Counted from the first letter of the stretch, positions 1 to 5,053 are shown. The stretch is 8,207 nucleotides of DNA from Lysobacterales bacterium (GCA_030637665.1 DAOWGA010000206.1:1-8207); one strand, 5' to 3'. Program-made: numbers and translations. The notes: a model not told the origin generated them from the letters alone.

Positions 1-167
1 CTAGGAGTCTGCGCGGTAGAAATATCCGTAGCGAGAAAATGGCACAGTGAGGACAGTTTTTCGCTCTTTTGAGGCGAATAGCACCGCTATTTAACGAAAA
101 AGAGCGGAAAAATGGACCGCTGTGACACTTTCGCAGTAGGAATGCTTTCTACCGCGCAGACTCCTAG
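1..167. mobile_element. MITE-like palindromic element with 22-bp perfect terminal inverted repeats
   Basis: Bases 1-22 are the exact reverse complement of 146-167, and the outermost four bases on each side are the palindrome CTAG, which could be a target duplication or part of the repeat. The symmetry continues inward as an imperfect inverted repeat to the exact centre (base 84), where AATAGC (77-82) and GCTATT (86-91) flank the triloop ACC. Both arms also share a TTTTTCGCTCTTTT-like block near the centre. No transposase is encoded and every frame is short, so this is a non-autonomous element or a pair of fused IS ends. A diverged copy of its terminus occurs at 7378-7411. The two arms are not identical, so it is not a mirror-image assembly artefact. 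I do not recognise the parental IS family. The element may begin exactly at the window edge. Confidence 0.8.
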
Positions 168-278
168 CAGCCTGTCGCGCCACATACCGGGGTTTATGAT
201 TACATCCTGGCGCTGGGCTCCGTACCGCTGGATGTGTTGACGGATGAAGTGAACCTGTGGATCGCAGAGCAGCAGTAG
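168..278 (+). pseudogene. C-terminal remnant of a DUF885-type protein, separated from its 5' part by the MITE
   Basis: A frame ending at TAG 276-278 encodes about 36 residues that include GVYDYILALGSVPLDVLTDE and end in NLWIAEQQ. This resembles from memory the extreme C-terminus of DUF885 proteins (often secreted, metallopeptidase-like), which end in a similar hydrophobic helix, a 'G-x-(L/V)-PL-x-(V/L)-L' segment and a 'WI' helix. Going upstream in this frame, stops occur inside the element at 165-167, 123-125 and 48-50, so translation from beyond the element cannot reach this piece in frame. Either the palindrome inserted near the 3' end and truncated the protein by a few dozen residues, or this is a relic. 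The rest of the gene lies outside the window. The family call rests on motif memory and is moderate. Confidence 0.5.
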
Positions 279-330
279 CGAATCGTCTCTGCACGGTCCA
301 TAATCAGCATACGTTTCAGGAGGATTACAG

Positions 331-810
331 ATGAAAGCACGGTTTCTGCCTTCCCTTTTTCTGTTATTGCTTATGGTTAACCCCGTTATTGAACTCGCTG
401 CGGAGGATGCGGCCGCTTCTCAGCGCTCACCCTCTGCAGAAGGCGCCACCGTCGATTTCCGGACGCTCAGGGACGGCGATGTTGTGCCGCCAACGTTTAC
501 CGTCAAATTCCTGATCAGCGGTATGGGTATCGCGCCCGCGGGTTCACACATTGACAATACCGGCCATCATCATCTGCTGATCAATGTTACGGAGTTGCCT
601 GACATGGATCAGCCTCTGCCGAAATCGGAGCAGATTCGTCATTTCGGCAAGGGCCAGACCGAAGTCGAACTGACCCTGCCGGAAGGCCAGTACAGCCTGC
701 AGTTGCTGTTTGCCGATTACGCGCACAGGCCGCACGAACCGCCGCTAATGTCTGATAAAATTACGATCACTGTTGCGGTGGGTGCGGTGCAAGCCGAAGA
801 AGATTCATGA
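331..810 (+). CDS. Secreted DUF4399 domain protein
   Basis: This 159-residue protein has an N-terminal signal peptide: MKAR, then a hydrophobic run at residues 5-22, with likely cleavage near A23/A24. It is therefore probably periplasmic. The mature part matches the DUF4399 pattern: a 'DGDVVPP-x-F-x-V-x-F' strand (about 48-60), a GHHHLLIN signature with three consecutive histidines at 79-81, an HFGKGQTE segment, and a C-terminal LFADYAHRPHEPPLMSDKIT block. Family members are often mislabelled RodA-like; the biochemical role is unknown, although the His cluster suggests metal contact (inference). The start is well supported: AGGAGG at 318-323 lies 7 bases before the ATG. The stop overlaps the start of the SlyD-type gene by ATGA, indicating one mRNA and translational coupling. 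A CATAAT -10-like hexamer lies at 299-304 but has no convincing -35. Confidence 0.88.
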   Translation: MKARFLPSLFLLLLMVNPVIELAAEDAAASQRSPSAEGATVDFRTLRDGDVVPPTFTVKFLISGMGIAPAGSHIDNTGHHHLLINVTELPDMDQPLPKSEQIRHFGKGQTEVELTLPEGQYSLQLLFADYAHRPHEPPLMSDKITITVAVGAVQAEEDS

Positions 811-1289
811 CCATCCAGCAAAAAAAAGTTGTTTCATTTCACTACACCCTGACTAACCAGGAAGGCGATCAGCTCGAGTCGTCCAGGGACAGTGAGCCAA
901 TGAGTTACCTGCATGGCGCCAACAACATCATCCCCGGGCTGGAAAAGGCCATGGTGGGCAAGTCAAGCGGTGACGCGTTCCAGGTTACGGTTGAACCAGC
1001 AGAGGCATACGGCGAGAGAAAGGATGCCAACATCCAGCGAATCTCTGCCAAGCATTTTAAAAAGCCGAAGCGGCTGGTGCCGGGGCAGATTGTTGGCTTG
1101 CAGACCCAGCAAGGCCCAATACAGGTTACCGTGGTCAAGGTTGGCCGATTTAATGTGGATGTAGATGCCAACCATCCCCTGGCTGGCCAGGCGCTGACTT
1201 TCGATGTGGAAGTAATGGATGTCAGGGATGCAAGCGATGAAGAAACCACCCATGGCCACGTACACGGCCCGGGTGGCGTAGATCACTAA
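807..1289 (+). CDS. slyD: FKBP-type peptidyl-prolyl cis-trans isomerase, SlyD family
   Basis: This 160-residue protein is a cytosolic prolyl isomerase and chaperone. The FKBP half shows VSFHYTL (9-15), then the YLHGANNIIPGLEKAMVG active-site region (34-51) and VEPAEAYGER. This is followed by the inserted chaperone flap (IF domain, roughly 70-125) with RLVPGQIVGLQT, and the return strand NHPLAGQALTFDVEV, all diagnostic of SlyD rather than FkpA or FklB. The C-terminus is His-rich (HGHVHGPGGVDH, residues 149-160). It is a short version of the metal-binding tail of E. coli SlyD (196 residues) and lacks its Cys cluster, so nickel binding is plausible but weaker. The start codon overlaps the stop of the DUF4399 gene. 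Only a weak GAAGAAGA-type SD precedes it, so translation is probably coupled. It converges on the FNR gene with only 5 bases between stop codons and no terminator between them. Confidence 0.93.
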   Translation: MTIQQKKVVSFHYTLTNQEGDQLESSRDSEPMSYLHGANNIIPGLEKAMVGKSSGDAFQVTVEPAEAYGERKDANIQRISAKHFKKPKRLVPGQIVGLQTQQGPIQVTVVKVGRFNVDVDANHPLAGQALTFDVEVMDVRDASDEETTHGHVHGPGGVDH

Positions 1290-1294
1290 TTCTG

Positions 1295-2038
1295 CTAGGA
1301 TTTGCGGGCTATTACCTTCAGTTCTTCCATTTTGGTAATTCGTACCTGCTTGCGGTCAACTCTGACGATCTCTGCCTTTTGGAAGCGGGCCAGTACTCGA
1401 CTGACGGTTTCGGTAGCCAACCGCAGGTAGCTGGCGATATCCCGGCGCGACATGGCGAGGATGAATTCCTTGTCCGAGTAACCACGACGTGAAAAACGAT
1501 CGGAAAGTGAAATCAGGAACATCGCGATCCGTTCATCGGCGCTCAGGTCGCCCGCAATGGTTTCCAGTTCACTGATGCGCTGGCTCATCACGCGGAACAG
1601 TTCAGACTGCAACTCCGGCATGTGGCGCGCCATGCTCGTTATCGTATCAAAGGTCAGGCCGCAAACTGCACTGGTGTCCAGCGCAACAACATTGGCCACG
1701 TGCTTGCACGAGTGAATGGCGTCCAGGCCGATGATTTCACCCGGCAGATGGAAACCCAGCACTTGTTCCTGCCCTTCATGATCAATGACGTAACTCTTGA
1801 AACAACCTGTACGAACGGATGCAACGGTGCGGAACTCGTCGCCGGCACGAAACAGGTGTTCTCCGGGCTGAATTGGACGGGAGCGATGAACGATTTGTTC
1901 GAAACGTTCAGTTTCGTCGGCGGTCAGTCCGCGTGGAAGGCAAAGCTCTCCGAGCCCACAACGGCTACAGGCGACCTGCGCCCGGGTGGGTTCACGGCGG
2001 TAATCTCGAATATTAGCTACTCTTAGGGAACTATCCAT
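1295..2038 (-). CDS. fnr: FNR/ANR-family oxygen-sensing transcriptional regulator
   Basis: This 247-residue Crp/Fnr protein is the anaerobic activator that senses O2 through a [4Fe-4S] cluster. Cluster ligands are visible as C24-x2-C27-x5-C33 plus C126 in the TSAVCGL segment (E. coli FNR: C20, C23, C29, C122). A cNMP-type beta barrel covers about 35-140, followed by a dimer helix around MSQRISELE. The helix-turn-helix (196-220, MSRRDIASYLRLATETVSR) carries the FNR recognition triad E210, S213, R214, which predicts binding to TTGAT-N4-ATCAA. I chose the ATG at 2036-2038 because GGAG (2047-2050) lies 8 bases upstream and the length then matches E. coli FNR (250). An upstream in-frame ATG at 2069-2071 has no SD and would lie about 8 nt from the predicted transcript start. 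A hemN-fnr tandem is also known in Pseudomonas (anr region). Confidence 0.95.
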   Translation of the reverse strand: MDSSLRVANIRDYRREPTRAQVACSRCGLGELCLPRGLTADETERFEQIVHRSRPIQPGEHLFRAGDEFRTVASVRTGCFKSYVIDHEGQEQVLGFHLPGEIIGLDAIHSCKHVANVVALDTSAVCGLTFDTITSMARHMPELQSELFRVMSQRISELETIAGDLSADERIAMFLISLSDRFSRRGYSDKEFILAMSRRDIASYLRLATETVSRVLARFQKAEIVRVDRKQVRITKMEELKVIARKS

Positions 2039-2046
2039 TATGCGAT

Positions 2047-2050
2047 CTCC
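2047..2050 (-). promoter_or_regulatory. Shine-Dalgarno of fnr, deciding the start codon
   Basis: GGAG on the minus strand, 8 bases before the ATG at 2036-2038. It picks this ATG over the upstream in-frame ATG at 2069-2071. The surrounding heptamer UUGGAGA (2046-2052) is complementary to a predicted hairpin segment of the candidate sRNA at 3784-3881. Confidence 0.75.
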
Positions 2051-2085
2051 AATTAATTCTTTTGAATGCATTATCTTTTAATAGC

Positions 2086-2091
2086 ATTATA
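2086..2091 (-). promoter_or_regulatory. Predicted fnr -10 box
   Basis: The minus strand reads TATAAT, a perfect -10 hexamer, which places transcription start near 2079 and gives a roughly 40-nt leader before the chosen fnr start. The hexamer 17 bp upstream reads TGCGTA, a poor -35, so activation by a bound protein is plausible. The 44-bp palindrome is centred about 43 bp upstream of this start. No FNR consensus box lies at the activating position. Confidence 0.5.
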
Positions 2092-2100
2092 TTGCGCAGA

Positions 2101-2144
2101 CGGCCCCATACGCATGCGTAATTATACGTATGCGTATGGGGCCG
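2101..2144. repeat. 44-bp near-perfect palindrome between hemN and fnr
   Basis: Arms 2101-2120 and 2125-2144 match at 19 of 20 positions, the one difference giving a G-U wobble in RNA, around the loop ATTA. Each arm contains a 12-mer that is itself palindromic or nearly so (TACGCATGCGTA at 2109-2120, TACGTATGCGTA at 2125-2136), so the structure is also a tandem pair of half-operators. Neither strand has a T-run after the stem, so it is not a classical terminator. It could be a cruciform or REP-like unit, an mRNA-stabilising stem at the hemN 3' end, or a regulator site for the fnr promoter. Confidence 0.85.
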
Positions 2145-2157
2145 CGGGGAAAGCCAT

Positions 2158-2179
2158 TCGCCCCCGGATATTGGGGCGA
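2158..2179 (-). terminator. GC-rich hairpin just after hemN, possible weak terminator
   Basis: TCGCCCC (2158-2164) and GGGGCGA (2173-2179) form a 7-bp stem with an 8-nt loop. It starts 22 bases past the hemN stop on the minus strand. The following minus-strand bases (ATGGCTTTCC) contain only a short T stretch, so intrinsic termination would be inefficient. Mature 3' end formation or mRNA stabilisation is the alternative. Confidence 0.35.
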
Positions 2180-2201
2180 TGTGCGAACTAATTGTAAGTA
2201 A

Positions 2202-3593
2202 TCAAATTACACGCGAAAATCTTGGTGCGCTCTGCATGGGTTGCAGGTATTCGTCGAAAACCATGGCGATGGAGCGCAGTAACAGACGCCCTTCCGGAGT
2301 CACCGTGAATCCTTCTTCACCCATCTCCAACAACCCGTCTTTTTCCAGTCGTTCCATATTTCCAAGTTCCAGCGCGAAGTGATCATTGAAATCGATCGAG
2401 AAGTTAGACTCGAAATGTTCGAACTGAACCTCGCCATGGCACATGATGGATTCAATAATGCTGCGCCGCAGCCGGTCTTCCGTTGTGAGGGACACTCCTC
2501 GCCAGATTGGCAGGTACCCATCGGCAACGGCCGACTGCCAGGAAGGAATATCTTTCAAATTCTGTGCGTAGCAATCACCGACTTTACCGATGGCGCTGAC
2601 ACCCAGGCCAACCAGGTCACATTGCCTTCTGGTGGAGTAGCCCTGGAAATTCCGTTGCAGGTGACCTTCCCTCTGGGCCAGGGTCAGTTCATCATCAGGC
2701 AGGGCGAAATGGTCCATGCCGATGTAGACATAACCTGCTTCGCTTAGTTTTCGGATGGTCAATTCCATCAAATCCAGCTTGATCTCCGGTGAGGGAATGT
2801 CGTCTTTATTGATCATTCGCTGGGCCCGGAAAATGTGCGGCATGTGCGCGTAGTTGTATACAGCGAGGCGGTCGGGTTTGGCTGATACGATCGTGTCGAT
2901 GGTGTTGCTGAAACTTTCCACCGTTTGCAGGGGGAGCCCGTAAATCAAATCAATCGATACGGAATTGAAGCCCAGTTTCCTGGAGTTCTCAACCATTTCC
3001 AGGGTGGATTGTGTGTCCTGAATGCGGTTGACCGCTTCCTGCACCCTCGGGTCGATGTCCTGCACGCCCAGACTGATGCGGTTGAAGCCTACCTGTGCGA
3101 GTTTCGCCAGGCGCTCATTGCCCACCGTCCGGGGATCAACTTCAATGGAAAATTCCCTGCTGTCATCACTGCTCAGAGAAAAATGCTTACCCAACTGGCC
3201 CATCAGCGCAGTTAGCTGATCGTCATCATGAAAAGTGGGTGTGCCGCCTCCGAAATGAAGCTGGACGACTTCACGGTCCTGATCGAACAGTTTTCCCTGC
3301 ATTTCGATTTCAGAATGCAGCAATTCCAGATAGCGCACACCCTGCTGGTCGTGGCGCGTGACTTTCTTGGTGCAACCGCAGTAATAGCAGAGCGAGCGGC
3401 AAAAAGGCAGATGGACATACAGGGACAATGGCTTGGGAATGAGTTCGTTGTTGCTGGCCGCCGTGTAAAGGCGATACGCATTAGCATCAAATCCTTCGAT
3501 GAATTGAACGGCGGTCGGGTACGAGGTGTAGCGCGGCCCGGCCACGTCGTAGCGTTTTATCAAATCTGTATTAAATGTAACCTGCTGGTCCAT
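2202..3593 (-). CDS. hemN: Oxygen-independent coproporphyrinogen III dehydrogenase
   Basis: This radical-SAM enzyme converts coproporphyrinogen III to protoporphyrinogen IX in heme synthesis without O2. With this start it has 463 residues (E. coli 457). Visible motifs are GPRYTSYPTA near residue 19, the cluster motif C65-x3-C69-x2-C72 followed by G-C (FCRSLCYYCGC), the SAM-binding GGGTP at about 115-119, and the HemN C-terminal domain (VGLGVSAIG, then IIESIMCHGEV). I chose the ATG at 3591-3593 because the N-terminus then aligns with E. coli and Pseudomonas HemN, and because the FNR-type promoter would otherwise leave only a 9-nt leader. The SD there is weak (AAGAGA). An ATG at 3609-3611, preceded by AGG, would add six residues (MAKRQV) and remains possible. 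An FNR box lies upstream, fitting anaerobic induction. fnr follows on the same strand. Confidence 0.95.
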   Translation of the reverse strand: MDQQVTFNTDLIKRYDVAGPRYTSYPTAVQFIEGFDANAYRLYTAASNNELIPKPLSLYVHLPFCRSLCYYCGCTKKVTRHDQQGVRYLELLHSEIEMQGKLFDQDREVVQLHFGGGTPTFHDDDQLTALMGQLGKHFSLSSDDSREFSIEVDPRTVGNERLAKLAQVGFNRISLGVQDIDPRVQEAVNRIQDTQSTLEMVENSRKLGFNSVSIDLIYGLPLQTVESFSNTIDTIVSAKPDRLAVYNYAHMPHIFRAQRMINKDDIPSPEIKLDLMELTIRKLSEAGYVYIGMDHFALPDDELTLAQREGHLQRNFQGYSTRRQCDLVGLGVSAIGKVGDCYAQNLKDIPSWQSAVADGYLPIWRGVSLTTEDRLRRSIIESIMCHGEVQFEHFESNFSIDFNDHFALELGNMERLEKDGLLEMGEEGFTVTPEGRLLLRSIAMVFDEYLQPMQSAPRFSRVI

Positions 3594-3626
3594 CACTTGT
3601 CTCTTAGCCATGTAATTTACCTGTGA

Positions 3627-3668
3627 AGACTAAACGAAGCCGCCGAAGCCGGTATTGACCAGTGTCAA
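3627..3668 (-). promoter_or_regulatory. hemN promoter with FNR box (class II geometry)
   Basis: TTGAC-CAGT-GTCAA at 3655-3668 is a perfect 5-4-5 palindrome, differing from the FNR consensus TTGAT-N4-ATCAA by one base in each half. With its centre at 3661.5 set to -41.5, the start of transcription falls at 3620 and the -10 at 3627-3632. That hexamer reads TAGTCT on the minus strand and keeps the three most conserved positions. This is the standard class II FNR activation layout, and anaerobic FNR/ANR control of hemN is established in related bacteria. Confidence 0.72.
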
Positions 3669-3735
3669 TCTTCAGTACCATTAATACCGATCTGACAGCC
3701 GAGTCACGAGCGCATTCCCATTGAAAACGGATGTC

Positions 3736-3777
3736 TTGACTCAGATCAATTCAATCTCTGGGACATGACCCTACACT
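3736..3777 (+). promoter_or_regulatory. FNR-dependent class II promoter of the candidate small RNA
   Basis: TTGAC-TCAG-ATCAA at 3736-3749 matches the FNR consensus at 9 of 10 defined bases. A -10-like TACACT lies at 3772-3777 on the plus strand. The start predicted from that -10 (3784) puts the box centre (3742.5) exactly at -41.5, with no good -35, as expected of an FNR-activated promoter. No plus-strand protein gene follows closely; a strong terminator does, about 70 bases on. Confidence 0.62.
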
Positions 3778-3783
3778 ACATCC

Positions 3784-3881
3784 ATCGGCTTCCAGTATAT
3801 CGGATGTCGAGGGAACACGATTGTGTGAAGACTCTCCAAGTCTCAAGAAACTTAGGCCAGACTCCTGTCTGGCCTTTTTTT
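3784..3881 (+). ncRNA. Candidate FNR-activated small regulatory RNA, about 98 nt
   Basis: The unit is defined by the FNR box and -10 upstream and by a strong intrinsic terminator downstream (stem 3854-3875, seven T). Between them is no ORF with an SD. The predicted RNA has three hairpins: ACAC-GATT-GTGT (3815-3826), AGACT-CTCCA-AGTCT (3829-3843) and the terminator with loop UCCU. Two loops expose CUCC or UCCU, the complement of Shine-Dalgarno sequences, a known device of sRNAs that block translation initiation. E. coli FnrS and Pseudomonas PhrS are FNR/ANR-controlled sRNAs, but I see no sequence match to either from memory. The start is predicted, not proven. The alternative is an attenuated leader for a downstream short ORF, which I consider less likely. 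Confidence 0.55.
3854..3881 (+). terminator. Strong intrinsic terminator of the candidate small RNA
   Basis: AGGCCAGAC (3854-3862) and GTCTGGCCT (3867-3875) form a perfect 9-bp stem with loop TCCT, followed by a seven-T run at 3875-3881. On the opposite strand the stem is followed by AAGTTTC, not a T-run, so it works for plus-strand transcription. Since no plus-strand protein gene lies upstream before hemN, it implies a short independent transcript. Confidence 0.9.
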
Positions 3882-3938
3882 GTTCTGCAGGAGGCCGCCA
3901 TGCGGCCGAAATGGACTGTCGCACCCACGGGGCGCAAA

Positions 3939-3951
3939 CGCGCATGGCGCG
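3939..3951 (-). terminator. Short hairpin after queD, possible terminator
   Basis: CGCGC (3939-3943) and GCGCG (3947-3951) flank a three-base loop. On the minus strand it begins 3 bases after the queD stop and is followed by TTTGCG. The stem is strong but short and the T stretch is only three bases, so the call is weak. Confidence 0.3.
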
Positions 3952-3954
3952 CTC

Positions 3955-4311
3955 TTACACTCCTGTATAGATACAACCCGCGTTACAGGTTTCCTGCACT
4001 ATGACTTTTGAAAGTTGGGGGAGGGCCGGCTGCAGGCGTTCCCATACCCACCTCGCGAGATTCTCACTGGTCGGATTCTCGAGGCCTTCGATATCGTTGA
4101 GGCAATAATGATCAAGCTGGTCGAACAGAGGCTGAAAAGCTTGCCGCAAGTCTGCGAAGTCCATTACCCAGCCCGTTTCCTGGCCAACAGGGCCACTGAT
4201 GTGGATTTCAATTCGGAATGAGTGCCCATGCGTGCGGGCACATTTGTGTCCCGCCGGGACGTTGGGAAGCCAGTGGGCGGCTTCTATTTGAAAAACTCGA
4301 AAGACATCCAT
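3955..4311 (-). CDS. queD: 6-carboxy-5,6,7,8-tetrahydropterin synthase
   Basis: This 118-residue protein (E. coli QueD: 121) converts 7,8-dihydroneopterin triphosphate to 6-carboxytetrahydropterin, the first committed step toward preQ0 and queuosine tRNA modification. The T-fold motifs are all present: the zinc-ligand histidines H13 (EAAH) and H28/H30 (THGH), the catalytic Cys C24 (HKCARTHGH), GWVMDFADL near 47-55, LDHYCLND, PTSENLARW, and the substrate-anchoring E107 in VQETCNAGC. The cysteine-bearing CxxxHGH form distinguishes QueD from eukaryotic pyruvoyl-tetrahydropterin synthase. No Shine-Dalgarno is visible before the ATG. A weak TTGCGT-N17-CACAAT promoter would start the RNA at the ATG itself, so leaderless translation is possible. 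The upstream CDGSH gene is co-directional with a 91-bp gap. No other que genes are in the window. Confidence 0.93.
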   Translation of the reverse strand: MDVFRVFQIEAAHWLPNVPAGHKCARTHGHSFRIEIHISGPVGQETGWVMDFADLRQAFQPLFDQLDHYCLNDIEGLENPTSENLARWVWERLQPALPQLSKVIVQETCNAGCIYTGV

Positions 4312-4402
4312 GAACGGATTGTGCCGCCCATGTAAAAACTACGCAATCACTTAATGCCCCGCACATTGCGCCGCTTCCCCGGAAACGGCTTCAGTATCCT
4401 TA

Positions 4403-5041
4403 TCAGCCTGTCTTGAAACCCGTTCGGGAATGTGAGCCATCGCAGAACGGCTTGCTGGCTGAATGTCCACAGCGGCACAGTGATCCGCGCATCTTTATGC
4501 ATTCCTGCCCGAACTGATTGTGCAGCTTCATGCGTCCACGGAAAGTGATCGGCCCGTCCTTGATACACGAAATTGTGATTTTGCTGGCGCGATTTGACGC
4601 GGCAAATTCTGAAACTTCGTGGATTTTGCCTGAATTCAGAAATTCAGCTTCAAGGTGTTGCTCATCGCAAACAGGCTTACTGTTGGAATGACCACAACGG
4701 CAAAGGCTCAAATGATTAGCGTACTGAACGCTGCCGTCCTCATGCACCAGAGTTATGTTGCCGGTGATCTGCAAAGGGCCAGCGTTGGTAACGAGAGTTT
4801 CGTTGGGTACTTCCAGCAGGCGGGGCGCGCCGTGGGTTTTCTGGCGATCCTTGAACCAGCGATCAAGTGCCTTGGCCGACGTGGTCAGGCTTTCCTTGCT
4901 TTGCTCACCCCTTGATTCGACCGTTTCTGCCGAATCGTCCATAAATGCAACAAATGCATCTGTGGATTTTGCACTAGTAGCTTCCGAATCCTGATCGATT
5001 CTGATAGCGGCGACCGCCGCCGTCTTGGTAGCGTCATCCAT
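4403..5041 (-). CDS. Double-CDGSH iron-sulfur protein with unknown N-terminal region
   Basis: This 212-residue protein carries two CDGSH-type motifs, each predicted to hold a [2Fe-2S] cluster by three Cys and one His. The first is C114-x-C116...C125...H129 (CRCGHSNSKPVCDEQH). The second is C189-x-C191...C200...H204 (CRCGHSASKPFCDGSH). The first has E-Q in place of the usual G-S between Cys-Asp and His, but keeps all four ligands. Each motif is preceded by a GPL/GPI beta strand (LQITGNITL, ITFRGRMKL), as in bacterial CDGSH repeats. Residues 1-80 are acidic and Ser/Ala-rich with no motif I recognise. The ATG at 5039-5041 is chosen because GGAGG (5049-5053) sits 7 bases upstream; the ATG at 5086 has no such SD. 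It has no signal peptide, so it is cytoplasmic. Its precise function (electron transfer or redox sensing) is not known. Confidence 0.9.
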   Translation of the reverse strand: MDDATKTAAVAAIRIDQDSEATSAKSTDAFVAFMDDSAETVESRGEQSKESLTTSAKALDRWFKDRQKTHGAPRLLEVPNETLVTNAGPLQITGNITLVHEDGSVQYANHLSLCRCGHSNSKPVCDEQHLEAEFLNSGKIHEVSEFAASNRASKITISCIKDGPITFRGRMKLHNQFGQECIKMRGSLCRCGHSASKPFCDGSHSRTGFKTG

Positions 5042-5048
5042 GATTTTT

Positions 5049-5053
5049 CCTCC
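5049..5053 (-). promoter_or_regulatory. Shine-Dalgarno of the CDGSH gene, deciding the start codon
   Basis: GGAGG on the minus strand, spaced 7 bases from the ATG at 5039-5041. The longer reading from 5086 would put this site inside the coding region and lacks its own SD, so the 212-residue product is preferred. Confidence 0.8.

Noticed and set aside
1..167. Mirror-image assembly artefact at a contig end
   Set aside because: The two arms differ at many internal positions while their 22-bp ends are identical, and a diverged relative occurs at 7378-7411. This is the pattern of a real inverted-repeat element.
905..1286. Minus-strand open frames of about 110 codons opposite slyD
   Set aside because: They lie entirely antisense to a clear SlyD coding region, have no SD, and give no recognisable protein motif.
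2192..2205. FNR-like sequence TTGTA-AGTA-ATCAA overlapping the hemN stop
   Set aside because: One half-site is perfect but the other has two mismatches, and it is about 120 bp upstream of the predicted fnr start, outside usual activating positions.
3765..4004. A 79-codon plus-strand open frame across the sRNA region and queD 3' end
   Set aside because: No SD at its start, it crosses a strong intrinsic terminator, and it overlaps queD in antisense. The composition is not protein-like.
3900..4004. A 34-residue basic small ORF preceded by AGGAGG
   Set aside because: The SD spacing is good (5 bases), but it lies just after the terminator, its SD and ATG are inside a stable GGCCGC-CAT-GCGGCC hairpin, and its second half is antisense to queD. 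It could be real only if transcripts read through the terminator, so I did not annotate it.
4312..4402. Possible preQ1 riboswitch upstream of queD
   Set aside because: I could not find the small pseudoknot hairpin with an A-rich tail expected of preQ1 class I. Only GC hairpins near the CDGSH stop are visible.
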